Below, one piece after another: positions 9,444-18,107 of a stretch of DNA of 64,000 bases. The stretch's first letter is position 1, and every line of letters begins with the position of its first letter. The stretch covers positions 1,364,001-1,428,000 of the forward strand of contig NZ_JAPFQP010000001.1 of the NCBI RefSeq assembly GCF_026241225.1. The letters are read 5' to 3'. Source of the stretch: Lentiprolixibacter aurantiacus. GTDB lineage: Bacteria > Bacteroidota > Bacteroidia > Flavobacteriales > Flavobacteriaceae. Both the position numbers and the translations under genes were made by a program. The notes beneath the pieces were generated by a model. That model searched no databases. It was not told the origin of the DNA and saw nothing but the letters and a program-made list of their open reading frames with translations.

Positions 9444-9941
9444 ATGAAAATCATAATGAAATTTCACATTAAAGTGCTATTGCTATCAGTTCTTCTCGTA
9501 GCTTGTAAAGAGCAAAATCAATTTGACATAGAGAAGGGGACAAAAGAAATTTTAAAAGTGCACAACTTGCAAAGAGATTATCACTTTAATAAAGATTCAA
9601 TTTCTTTTGCCAATCAATTTTCTGAAAATTTTGTTTCAATTAACAACGGTATTATTTCACGACCTAAAAAAAGTGAAACCATATCAAGGTACAATAGCTA
9701 TTTTTTGTCAGTGGATTTTATCAGGTGGGATGATGTAACTGAACCAATCATCTTATTTTCAGATGATGGGACACTCGCTTACGCCATAGTGGATAAAATT
9801 GTAAAGGTTACTTACAAAGGTGAAACAGGAGAGAAAGTTGAAAGAGAGACTCGTTTTGCCTGGACTACAATTTACAGGAAATACGGAGATGAATGGAAAA
9901 TCGACTGTGTAACATCGACCAGTAAACCTATCAATTCTTAG
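9444..9941 (+). CDS. Putative lipoprotein with NTF2/SnoaL-like fold
   Basis: A 165-aa product with a signal peptide and lipobox LLVAC (Cys at residue 21), so likely membrane-anchored in the envelope. The mature part has the pattern of DUF4440/SnoaL-like NTF2-fold proteins: an N-terminal helix, NFVSINNG, then alternating strands ending with RFAWTTIYRKYGDEWKID. This last motif is characteristic of the family's final strands. The substrate is unknown. A second ATG at 9456 would still keep the signal. The next gene begins 26 nt later. Confidence 0.6.
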   Translation: MKIIMKFHIKVLLLSVLLVACKEQNQFDIEKGTKEILKVHNLQRDYHFNKDSISFANQFSENFVSINNGIISRPKKSETISRYNSYFLSVDFIRWDDVTEPIILFSDDGTLAYAIVDKIVKVTYKGETGEKVERETRFAWTTIYRKYGDEWKIDCVTSTSKPINS

Positions 9942-9967
9942 TGTTAACACGCATTAATAAATCAATT

Positions 9968-10897
9968 ATGAACCCTCCAAAAAGAACCTTGTTCCTGTTT
10001 GCCTTTACAATATTTATCAATATTGTTTATGGCCAATGGCCTATGTCTAACGATACCGGATTTAATTCAGATGTAGCGGAACCAACTTATGCGAGAGGGG
10101 AAGGACCAAAAATACTTCTCGATGGTGCGCATCACAACTTTTTTATTCAATGGGATTTTTTTGTGCCTTTCTCTGATTTGGCAACAGCAGACGGATATCA
10201 AACAATAGTTGACAGCTTAAATTTTACACCGGATTATTTAGAGCGCTTTGATATTGTTATGATTATTACAGCGCTTCCGTTCGATTTCACAACTAAAAAT
10301 GAAGTTACTGACGAAAGTACTTTCTCAGAAGAAGAGCTAAATAGTTTGTATGATTGGGTTAATAAGGGTGGTTCGCTTTTAGTTTTTAGTGAACATGCGC
10401 CATTTGACCAGGCCATAAATCCATTGCTGAATAAATTTGGTATAACTTCAAGTGTTGGTACTACAATAGACACTACCTTTTATGATAAGGACATCGGTAG
10501 GACAGGATGGATTGAATTTTCAAGGAAAAATGGATTGCTAAATGGTGAACACCCAATCACTCAGGGCAGAAACCCATCGGCCCGTATAAAGCGTCTGCTC
10601 ACTTTTGGGGGTAGCGGACTTTCAGGTGAGGGTTATTCGAATATTTTGAAATTGTCAGAGTCATCTGAAAATGTAATGCATTCGACGGGGGTTGGCCCTG
10701 TCGGTAAGGGAAATTCACAAGGGCTTGCAGGGACAGTCGGGAAAGGGAAAGTTGTAGCGTTCGGAGACTCCAATGGATTTACAGCTATGGTTTTTGATTT
10801 GGGAGATGGAATTAAACAAGCTGCCGGAATGAACCTTAAAGGATATGACTGGAAACAATTTGTACTGAATACTTTATATTGGCTTTCAGAGAAATAG
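9968..10897 (+). CDS. Secreted protein with DUF4350/glutamine-amidotransferase-like fold
   Basis: About 309 aa from ATG 9968, with a cleavable signal ending near VYGQ. A GTG at 9941, overlapping the previous stop, would add nine residues before the signal and looks less likely. The core resembles DUF4350/GATase1-like domains: LLDGAHHNF near the start, FDIVMIITALP, then LYDWVNKGGSLLVFSEH, a pattern seen in proteins that treat a strand-turn-helix as a putative binding site. There is no catalytic Cys at the elbow, so enzyme activity is doubtful. It ends with KVVAFGDSNGFTA. Function unknown. Confidence 0.55.
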   Translation: MNPPKRTLFLFAFTIFINIVYGQWPMSNDTGFNSDVAEPTYARGEGPKILLDGAHHNFFIQWDFFVPFSDLATADGYQTIVDSLNFTPDYLERFDIVMIITALPFDFTTKNEVTDESTFSEEELNSLYDWVNKGGSLLVFSEHAPFDQAINPLLNKFGITSSVGTTIDTTFYDKDIGRTGWIEFSRKNGLLNGEHPITQGRNPSARIKRLLTFGGSGLSGEGYSNILKLSESSENVMHSTGVGPVGKGNSQGLAGTVGKGKVVAFGDSNGFTAMVFDLGDGIKQAAGMNLKGYDWKQFVLNTLYWLSEK

Positions 10898-10951
10898 AGA
10901 ATCCTCTGTTAACCAGCCTTACACGAACTATTTTGCTTCATTCCCAATAGC

Positions 10952-10969
10952 TCCCGATAATTATCGGGA
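10952..10969. repeat. Perfect 18-bp palindrome
   Basis: TCCCGATAATTATCGGGA is identical on both strands. It sits between two accessory genes, with GGGACGGGA following. It resembles REP-type palindromic repeats common in flavobacterial intergenic DNA. Confidence 0.7.
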
Positions 10970-10988
10970 CGGGACAAATCGTTAACCA

Positions 10989-11015
10989 ATGATAAAATTC
11001 TTTAGATTATCGAAA
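10989..11015 (+). pseudogene. Remnant of a DUF6090 gene start
   Basis: The first bases ATGATAAAATTCTTT match the start of the DUF6090 gene at 15880 and resemble that at 11099. The frame reads MIKFFRLSKHHF, loses similarity, and stops at TGA 11100-11102. It looks like the decayed 5' end of a third family member directly upstream of an intact one. Confidence 0.45.
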
Positions 11016-11098
11016 CACCATTTTGCAAGGCAAAATCAAAGGTCTGGTAGACCTTTGGTTGAGATACCCACTTGCGGAAAAATTCAAACATGCGCCTT

Positions 11099-11842
11099 AT
11101 GATAAAGTTTTTCAGAAGAATTAGGCAGCAACTACTTACTGAAAACAATTTCAGAAAGTATATGATTTATGCAATCGGAGAAATCATTCTTGTCGTTATC
11201 GGAATTTTAATTGCACTTCAAATAAATAATTGGAATGAAGGCAGAAAAGAATTCAGAAAGTCTAAAGCGCTATTAGAAGAGTTTAGAAGAGACCTTGCTA
11301 GAGATACAATAGAAAGTAATCTCGTTATGGGTAAATTAGCACGTCGGATAAAAATTGAATCGTGGGCGCTTAATTTAACTTCTTATAACCCCAGGCAATT
11401 AGATAGCTTGGAACTTGTCTTTTTTAGTCCGTATTATCAACTATCAATGACCGCCAGAACATTTAATAAACTACAGAATTCTGAAAACCCCAATCTCTCT
11501 GGTTTTGAAAATTTACAAAACAATCTCACGAAATATTACACCGACACTAAATATCTTTTAGATGCCTACAATGAAGAGGAGAAACATTACGCATTTTACA
11601 GTGAAATAAACCAGGTCATTCGTGAAAAATCAGAAATATATCTAAGCGGTTTTCCAATGTTACCTTTTGGAAAAGAACAGTCTGATAACCTGATTGCCTT
11701 TGCTCAGAGTATTGAAGGAAGAAACTATATAAAAGAAAATCATATTCACAGAAAGGGTATGATAAAATACGCCAAGAGAGTAAAAAAAGAAGCTCAGGAA
11801 TTGATACAGCAAATAAATACTGGCTTGGAAGTGGAAAAATAG
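11099..11842 (+). CDS. DUF6090 family membrane protein (copy 1)
   Basis: Start ATG 11099 was chosen by alignment with the paralogue at 15880 (MIKFFRRIR against MIKFFRKIR); TTG 11072 and ATG 11090 are longer options. The N-terminal hallmark is a basic segment, then YAIGEIILVVIGILIALQ (one membrane helix) and NNWNEGRK. The rest, about 200 residues, is predicted helical and soluble. DUF6090 proteins occur in multiple copies in flavobacterial genomes and have no known function. The sequence is AT-rich compared with the housekeeping genes. Directly after the stop is a 16-nt flank shared with copy 2 and a hairpin with attC-like ends. Confidence 0.75.
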   Translation: MIKFFRRIRQQLLTENNFRKYMIYAIGEIILVVIGILIALQINNWNEGRKEFRKSKALLEEFRRDLARDTIESNLVMGKLARRIKIESWALNLTSYNPRQLDSLELVFFSPYYQLSMTARTFNKLQNSENPNLSGFENLQNNLTKYYTDTKYLLDAYNEEEKHYAFYSEINQVIREKSEIYLSGFPMLPFGKEQSDNLIAFAQSIEGRNYIKENHIHRKGMIKYAKRVKKEAQELIQQINTGLEVEK

Positions 11843-11900
11843 CGAAAGCACAACAAGGTATATAAGCCATTAAAACGGCTCATATACTAGAACGTTAGCA
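11843..11900 (+). repeat. attC-like hairpin after DUF6090 copy 1
   Basis: GCACAAC (11848-11854) and GTTAGCA (11894-11900) enclose an 11-bp stem with one mismatch, 11858-11868 against 11877-11887, and an 8-nt loop. Integron attC sites have outer boxes ending in AAC and beginning with GTT around an imperfect stem. No integrase gene is in the window. Confidence 0.45.
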
Positions 11901-12096
11901 ACAGTTTAAAATTAATAAAACTGAATTATTCCAGACAAGATTACTAGTGACTCCTTGATACTTTTCTTTGACAGGAACATTGCGCTGATAAAAGCACTGC
12001 ATGGCAAACTGATCCCAAATTAGAAATGAATATTTTCAAATCATAATTCGTGTAAAATTTCCGTTCGTTTAATCCTGTCAGGGTAAGAATGATGAA

Positions 12097-13464
12097 TTAA
12101 TCAGTCCCAACAAAATTGGCCCTTCCAAAAAATCTTCTATTCACGAAGTTATTGAGATTGGAACCAAACCGATAATTAAATCCAAATCTGGTATCGATGA
12201 TATAAGCTGAGGGCAGCGTGACCCTCCCGCTCAAAATATCCTGTTCAGTGAAGTCTCCGGATGCAAGGTAAATCTGATCCTTTACGTAGTTGCCTTCTGC
12301 CCTTACATAAAAAGATAAATTCCCGGTTACGCGGACGTCTGCCCTGATATTCAAACCTGTGGACCAGGAGCTAAAATCATCCAGATAATTCCTCAGACGA
12401 TATCCCACCTCGAGGCTTCCCCAACGTTTATTTAGTCCCAGGCTGGCTCTCAAACTATGGAGGACCCTGGTTTCTTTAAGAAAACCGCTAATCGTTTCTT
12501 CGACATATTGATTATTCCTGAGTTCAACCCCGTAGTTCACTCTTAGAAATTTGGAATTCTGTACGGCTTCCGGGAAAAAATTGTACTCTACTGCCGGTCT
12601 GAAGCTGGTCTGAAACTGATAATTAAGTCGGGTGTTCTGACGACCTGCAATATCATATCCATAAGACCATTGGGGAGAAATAGATTTCACGAGCTGATGA
12701 CTAAATCCAAATTCTGATACATCAAAATTATTCACAACGTCATCGATGATCTGGTTACCCTCTTCATCAAGAACCGGATCGCCATTGTCGTCAACTCTTG
12801 GCACTTTTTGAATGGTTCTTCTCAGCCTCTCATCAATTCTCCCGGATAGTGATATTTTCCACTTATCCGTTATACGGTTAATGTTGATGTCTCCACCTAT
12901 ATTGATTTCACTGCTCAATTCCTCTAATTCAATGTTGGCATCACTCCCCACATTAAAAACCCAGTAATTCCAGGGATCAACGCTTTCCTGTATTGAATCT
13001 TCCCGAATGCCAGAGTCAATCTTCATATTGATTGCGATCTCCTCGCCCGCTTTGGTTTTCGCAACGTACGGTGCTAAACCTAATTTGATAAACCGGGTTA
13101 GTTTTGCCCGTACTTCAAAGTCTGTGTCAATCTGTTTATTATCTACAAGGAGCGTGTCTGTTCTTCCCGCATGAATGCCTTGCTGACCAATAAAAATGAG
13201 TTGATATTGTCTTCCCCCTCCACCAGATCTGTTTCTGTTAATCAGCAGAAAGACATCGGCCTTTTGATTATCCCTGTAGAAGTCTACAGCCGTAATTTCC
13301 GTTCTGATATAATCTAAATCACAGCCGCCATCCCACCGTTCACAACCATCGATGAACACCCGGAGTTTATTGGGAGGGCTGTATTTATCACTTAATGTTT
13401 GACTGATCGCAGAAGGATGAAAAGAAAGAAATGCCAGAATCAATAAAAGTCGTATTATTCTCAT
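12097..13464 (-). CDS. Putative outer-membrane beta-barrel protein with N-terminal periplasmic domain
   Basis: A 455-aa product with a signal peptide (about residues 1-21, ending SAISQ). Residues about 30-150 form a soluble domain with RVFIDGCERWDGGCDLDYIR, in which two cysteines and DYIRTEI stand out, followed by DVFLLINR and GGGGRQYQL. From about 165 to the end there are alternating aromatic strands typical of an outer-membrane barrel, but the final residue is Asp rather than Phe. I recognise the architecture as a recurrent Bacteroidota family but know no function. It is transcribed away from a TAnnTTTG box and palindrome at 13620-13645. Confidence 0.55.
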   Translation of the reverse strand: MRIIRLLLILAFLSFHPSAISQTLSDKYSPPNKLRVFIDGCERWDGGCDLDYIRTEITAVDFYRDNQKADVFLLINRNRSGGGGRQYQLIFIGQQGIHAGRTDTLLVDNKQIDTDFEVRAKLTRFIKLGLAPYVAKTKAGEEIAINMKIDSGIREDSIQESVDPWNYWVFNVGSDANIELEELSSEINIGGDININRITDKWKISLSGRIDERLRRTIQKVPRVDDNGDPVLDEEGNQIIDDVVNNFDVSEFGFSHQLVKSISPQWSYGYDIAGRQNTRLNYQFQTSFRPAVEYNFFPEAVQNSKFLRVNYGVELRNNQYVEETISGFLKETRVLHSLRASLGLNKRWGSLEVGYRLRNYLDDFSSWSTGLNIRADVRVTGNLSFYVRAEGNYVKDQIYLASGDFTEQDILSGRVTLPSAYIIDTRFGFNYRFGSNLNNFVNRRFFGRANFVGTD

Positions 13465-13619
13465 TTGATCAGTGTTAATTCAAGTTGCCAGCACTCTTGA
13501 GCGCTATAGTAGATGAAAGTTGTGAACTTTAAAATCCCGCTTTACCGTAATCTTTTGAAAAGAAGTGAATTTTTTAAATGATAAAGCAGGAAAATGACAG
13601 TCTATTTTTTTACCACCAG

Positions 13620-13645
13620 CAAAAGTACACAAAAGCCTTTTGTGT
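13620..13645 (-). promoter_or_regulatory. -7 box TACTTTTG with adjoining palindrome
   Basis: On the minus strand TACTTTTG (13627-13620) fits the Bacteroidota -7 box. It abuts a hairpin-capable palindrome with 8-bp arms, ACACAAAA (13627-13634) and TTTTGTGT (13638-13645), which is an operator-like arrangement for the gene at 13464. The distance to the start codon is about 155 nt. Confidence 0.4.
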
Positions 13646-13748
13646 ATGGCATGTAAACACTAAAATCACGTACGAAGTAAAGCAAAGAATGCCGCTAACA
13701 AAGAGCTATAATTCATAGTTACATTAAAAGGTTGCCCTGCAATGTGAA

Positions 13749-15656
13749 TTAGAAGTAATGCCTCCAATGGAATACCAGTTTCATTCCCAGATACCAGATT
13801 TCTTCAAGGGCGACAACTTCACCTGATTGCGGAACCAGGGTTCTTTCCCTCCACGGAACATCTACCCCGAATGAAAATTGAAACTTCAACATGGCACTCT
13901 GTGTGTTTGAAAATGCCCTTGTTGGTTGATACTCTAAAAAAGGAAAGTCCCATTTGGTAGACCTGTAACCCACCAGGAAGAATTCGCTGAAATTACTGTT
14001 TGGAATAACGATAGACTCCTGAATGCGGCGTACACCGTAAAATGAGACACCTACTTCCCTTCCCAGTACAAACTGGAAGCGTCCAATAGGGGTTGAAATG
14101 CCGGATTGCCATGGGATAAGTCCGCCGTTTCCAGAGGTGACAGCCATGCGCTGAAGTGTTTTTGGAGAGGCCCATGAAAGGATGGGGGCAACGAGGATGA
14201 GATCGCCGGGTATTAGCCAGAACGGCATGCGCACACGTAAATTATAGGCAGACCTCCCAGGTATGGTGGAGGTAATGGTACTACCCTGGGATATACTTCC
14301 TGGATCAGTAAACTGGCTGGTGGTAGGCGAATCCTGCCGCCAACCCAACTGAAGAAAGGCCAAACCATCTCCAGCCTTGTTCATTACCCCATCGAGGCCG
14401 AGTCCCAAAACCAGGTTACCTTCGATACTCGCAATCAATGCCGATTCATTTTGGTTTGGACCGAAGCCACCCCCTAGCCAACCACTCTCCGTTGAAGACG
14501 AAACCCCGATAAACGGACCCATTTCGGTACGAAAACGTGGTAATTGACCCAGACCCTCTGTAAGGCTCGGTATTGGTGTGCTCATTAATACTTCACCTAG
14601 CAGGTCCATATCAAACAATACCTCTGGCATATAGTTGTTTGAGCAAACGCTGAACATGTCAGGTGAATTCCCCATGTTTTTTAATGGCATCAACACCTCA
14701 GCTTCAGGTTGTCCCATGGCGTGGCATAATTGCTCTAAACTTATTTGTACCGCTTTAGCGACGACCAAAGCATCTTCAGGGCGCATATAGGCATCACCCA
14801 TGAGCAACAAGGGTTGCCCATCCCAGGTTTCAACCTCCAGTCCAGCCTCATTGTAGTGATCATGAGTTCCTTTGCGCTGAGCCGCATTTCCCCAGGTGCC
14901 GACAACGTGACCGGCAGCATATGAATCCTGCAGGAAATGCAGGGCGAAGGCCTCATTGGCCAGCGCCGCCAGAAGGATGGCTGACCGGACTTCCTGAGTA
15001 AGGTCCGGCATTCTTGACTGCATTACTCGTTCCATTGCTTTGGTGTGGAAATATGCATAAGCACCCAGGCCATTTAGGGGAGCACCTTCCTCCAGGGATT
15101 TCCTGAAATAATCTTTGGAGGTTCCTTCTATGGTATTCCTTGCAAGAAGAAAGTGCACATTGTTAGTTCCTGCCCGGGTAGCATAATCCATATCCGCGCG
15201 TTGGAGTCTTATGTCGGAATTTCGGATTGCATTTATGGTTTGATCCGGACGTTTGGCTTTGTCGAGATCTTCCTGCAATCTTGTCGCAATATGATCTACG
15301 CGCAGTATCCAGTCGCTTAAAAGAATAATATCCACCATCTGTTCCGGCGAACAGCTGTGGTCCCCGGCAATAGCAGGCCAGGATGCCAGGTCCAGTACCT
15401 GAGAATTCAAACCGTGCTGAGGGTTAATAATTGATGCTGAAAGGCGACCCTCATGGCCAATCCGGACTTGTGCCCACATGTTCTCAAGGATCCTTCGGTA
15501 TTCAGGTCTTAATTGCTGAATTGCTAATACCGAGATTCGCCTGTGCTCGGGATAGACCCAGGCCTTAACGGGGAGCGAGAAAATCAATACAAAGATACAT
15601 AGAAGCCAGCGCGCCATAAGGATGGGATAAAATACTGTTCTCTTTAAAGGTAACAA
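13749..15656 (-). CDS. Zinc-dependent phospholipase C/S1-P1 nuclease-like protein with C-terminal barrel
   Basis: A 635-aa exported protein. The signal peptide ends near VKA, giving a mature N terminus close to W-VYPEHRR. An all-helical N-terminal domain carries the metal-site pattern of zinc phospholipase C/P1 nuclease: a Trp near the mature N terminus, HRR, GDH, and especially HFLQDSYAAGH (His-x3-Asp-x5-His), followed by THDHYNEAG. From about residue 350 the sequence is rich in beta strands and aromatic residues and looks like a membrane barrel. The combination suggests a surface-anchored hydrolase, perhaps for phospholipid or nucleic acid. A later start at Met14 (15617) gives a tidier signal. 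Substrate unknown. Confidence 0.55.
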   Translation of the reverse strand: MLPLKRTVFYPILMARWLLCIFVLIFSLPVKAWVYPEHRRISVLAIQQLRPEYRRILENMWAQVRIGHEGRLSASIINPQHGLNSQVLDLASWPAIAGDHSCSPEQMVDIILLSDWILRVDHIATRLQEDLDKAKRPDQTINAIRNSDIRLQRADMDYATRAGTNNVHFLLARNTIEGTSKDYFRKSLEEGAPLNGLGAYAYFHTKAMERVMQSRMPDLTQEVRSAILLAALANEAFALHFLQDSYAAGHVVGTWGNAAQRKGTHDHYNEAGLEVETWDGQPLLLMGDAYMRPEDALVVAKAVQISLEQLCHAMGQPEAEVLMPLKNMGNSPDMFSVCSNNYMPEVLFDMDLLGEVLMSTPIPSLTEGLGQLPRFRTEMGPFIGVSSSTESGWLGGGFGPNQNESALIASIEGNLVLGLGLDGVMNKAGDGLAFLQLGWRQDSPTTSQFTDPGSISQGSTITSTIPGRSAYNLRVRMPFWLIPGDLILVAPILSWASPKTLQRMAVTSGNGGLIPWQSGISTPIGRFQFVLGREVGVSFYGVRRIQESIVIPNSNFSEFFLVGYRSTKWDFPFLEYQPTRAFSNTQSAMLKFQFSFGVDVPWRERTLVPQSGEVVALEEIWYLGMKLVFHWRHYF

Positions 15657-15879
15657 TTTATGATAAAGAGATTCCTACTGCAAGGTTTGGGCCTCCCTCC
15701 TGCAGGTCTTCGTTCCCGCCCATGTTTCTGGCAGGTTCGGGTAAGGTTTACTATCTTAGGTAAAACAAATCTGGTCCGCTGGGGCTAGCCCACTCAAGCA
15801 CCACCCCATAGGCAGGGCCGTAATACTTCAATACTTCTTCGCCAGGGCTTCGAAGTAGGAACTATAACCAACCTAACCC

Positions 15880-16671
15880 ATGATAAAATTCTTTCGTAAA
15901 ATTCGATACGACCTTATGGAAAAAAATAAAACAGGTAAGTACCTCAAATATGCTATTGGTGAAATTGTACTTGTGGTTATTGGAATTCTAATTGCACTTT
16001 CCATCAATAACTGGAATGAATCAAGAATAGATAGAATATCAGAACAGGCAATTTTAAAGCAACTCAAATCAGAATTCAATAGTAATCTCACGCAATTGGA
16101 TGAAAAAATTGGAATCAGAAACTATATGATGAATTCTGCTATTCAATTATTGAATTATATAGATAACCCGGGCATCAGAAATATTGATAGTGTAGAAATG
16201 CATTTGGCAAAAACTATACCTTATACCACCTTCGACCCGATCATAAATGATTTAGCCACCTCGGGAAATCTAAGATTAATTAGAAATGATAGTTTAAAGG
16301 CATTACTATCAATGTGGACCAGTGAAATTGTCCAGGTTACGGAAGGCGAACAAACTTGGGCTAAATACAGAAATGAAATTTACATTCCATTTTTAATAAA
16401 AAATTATCAGGTTAGATCACTTCGAAATAAAGCTATGAAAACTGATCTGTTATACACATTCTTGATTAACCAGGAAAACAGAGCTTCAGAAATAAATGAT
16501 ATAGGAAATTCAAAACACTTTTCTGATATTAATATTCTACTGGATAATCCGGATTATGAAGATCATCTCGTAAGGTGCATTACAACTAATAGAAATACAC
16601 AACAACAAGCATTTATTTTAAGAGATAGAATTATAGAAATATTGGATATTTTGAATAAAGAAATAAAATAA
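15880..16671 (+). CDS. DUF6090 family membrane protein (copy 2)
   Basis: A 263-aa paralogue of the gene at 11099: MIKFFRKIR, then YAIGEIVLVVIGILIALS (membrane helix, about residues 25-45) and NNWNESR. The remainder is helical, and the two copies diverge strongly after residue 60. Function unknown. As in copy 1, the stop codon is followed at once by CGAAAG-A-ACAACAAGG (16672-16687), identical to copy 1 except one base, so gene and 3' flank seem to form one unit. Confidence 0.78.
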   Translation: MIKFFRKIRYDLMEKNKTGKYLKYAIGEIVLVVIGILIALSINNWNESRIDRISEQAILKQLKSEFNSNLTQLDEKIGIRNYMMNSAIQLLNYIDNPGIRNIDSVEMHLAKTIPYTTFDPIINDLATSGNLRLIRNDSLKALLSMWTSEIVQVTEGEQTWAKYRNEIYIPFLIKNYQVRSLRNKAMKTDLLYTFLINQENRASEINDIGNSKHFSDINILLDNPDYEDHLVRCITTNRNTQQQAFILRDRIIEILDILNKEIK

Positions 16672-16687
16672 CGAAAGAACAACAAGG
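16672..16687 (+). repeat. 3' flank shared by both DUF6090 genes
   Basis: CGAAAGAACAACAAGG begins at the base after the stop codon. The counterpart at 11843-11858 differs only at position 7 (C for A). Here the hairpin partner seen after copy 1 is not evident. Confidence 0.6.
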
Positions 16688-16776
16688 AAAATCCATAGCT
16701 ATACCCCTTTAAATTGAGAATAATTCTCCTCATAAATTAAATTAATTCCCAGTCGGAAAAATAACTACCTTACAGT

Positions 16777-16790
16777 TGGCTTCGAAGCCA
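16777..16790. promoter_or_regulatory. 14-bp perfect palindrome upstream of the sugar dehydrogenase
   Basis: TGGCTTCGAAGCCA lies 40 nt before the ATG at 16831. Its size and position fit a repressor operator, but no regulator gene is adjacent. A similar core GGCTTCGAAG occurs near 15846. Confidence 0.35.
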
Positions 16791-16830
16791 TGCACAAATT
16801 CCTTCTTGGCAATTTTAAATAAATAAGAGT

Positions 16831-18030
16831 ATGCAACGACCAACCATTCCTTCAATTATCCTTGTTACCCTGATGATAACCTTGCTTGGGCCTGATTTAT
16901 ACGGTCAGAATTTAGGTGATGACATCTCCGTTCCTCCTTCACCCTATCCGATCAGTGATGACGCTTTTACCGTATCCACTCTGGCGGAAGGCTTCTCCGT
17001 TCCTTACGGGATAGCTATCGTGGATGATGAGGAGTACTTCATTTCAGACAGGATCGGGAAATTATTCCACTTCCGGGACGGAACCCTTACCGAGATTGAC
17101 GGGGTACCCCGGGTTGGCTTGGCAAAACTCGGGGAGGTCATTTTTTTAGGGGGAATGATGGACCTGAGCCTGCACCCCAATTATGCCACCAACAAATGGC
17201 TGTATATGGCCTACGTATCCGATGATGGGTTATCGAAAGTAGCCCGGTGTAAAATAGAAAATAATGCCATTGCCCAGTTTGAGATCCTGTTTACCACACA
17301 GCACCAAACCCTTGTCGGTAACGGCCTTCGGATGGTCTGGGAAGATGACCAGCATTTCTTCCTGAATATCGGGGGTACCAGTTTTTCAACCAGATCCCAT
17401 CCCATCCTCGTTTCCCAGGATTTGCATTCCGAGGGGGGAAAGATCCACCGATTGATGGATGATGGCAGCGTCCCGGAGGACAACCCGGTCTTTGAAGGGT
17501 TTACATCTCCCTCCTCCATTTGGAGTTATGGCCACAGGGATGTACAGGGGTTGCAATACAATAAAGCACTGAAAGAACTCGTAGGTGTGGAGCACGGGCC
17601 CAAGGGGGGCGATGAATTCAATGTGATCGAAAAGGGAAAAAATTATGGATGGCCCCTTTATTCTTTTGGCACCGATTATACCGGTGAGCCTGTCTCCCTG
17701 ATTTCCAAAGATTCCGCGGCCGTATTCACGGTCTTCCCTGAATACTACTGGACCGTTCCCACGGACGATGGAGGCCAGGCCATCGGGCCGGCCTGTTTGT
17801 TGAAAGTTGAGGGAAGCAATATTGCAGACTGGAATGATTATTACCTGATGGGATCCCTTTCTTTTAAGCGGCTTTTGAAATACGACAGGGCTACCCAACA
17901 GACCTATGGCCTGACCGTTGAAGGACGGGTAAGAACCATTAAACAGCTGCCAGGAGGTGATATTATCGCTTTGGTAGAACGCAGCAATACGGGGGTATCC
18001 AACGGAAAAATTATTAGAATCTCCAGGTAA
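16831..18030 (+). CDS. PQQ-dependent sugar dehydrogenase (soluble GDH/Asd family)
   Basis: A 399-aa secreted six-bladed propeller enzyme with a signal ending near LYGQ. Family motifs occur in order: MMDLSLHPNYATN, then IWSYGHRDVQGLQ (the canonical GHRNPQGL region, here with Asp for Asn), then EHGPKGGDEFNVI and KNYGWP. Members oxidise aldose sugars in the periplasm with PQQ and Ca2+ and pass electrons to a quinone or cytochrome. The Asn-to-Asp change next to the conserved Arg could affect cofactor binding. No PQQ synthesis genes are nearby. It appears to be a single-gene unit. Confidence 0.8.
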   Translation: MQRPTIPSIILVTLMITLLGPDLYGQNLGDDISVPPSPYPISDDAFTVSTLAEGFSVPYGIAIVDDEEYFISDRIGKLFHFRDGTLTEIDGVPRVGLAKLGEVIFLGGMMDLSLHPNYATNKWLYMAYVSDDGLSKVARCKIENNAIAQFEILFTTQHQTLVGNGLRMVWEDDQHFFLNIGGTSFSTRSHPILVSQDLHSEGGKIHRLMDDGSVPEDNPVFEGFTSPSSIWSYGHRDVQGLQYNKALKELVGVEHGPKGGDEFNVIEKGKNYGWPLYSFGTDYTGEPVSLISKDSAAVFTVFPEYYWTVPTDDGGQAIGPACLLKVEGSNIADWNDYYLMGSLSFKRLLKYDRATQQTYGLTVEGRVRTIKQLPGGDIIALVERSNTGVSNGKIIRISR

Positions 18031-18107
18031 ATCACCGGCAACATCTGCAGCCTGTGGGGTTTAAGATACCACCCCGGTCCGTATCGCATTGGATTAAACC
18101 AACAACT

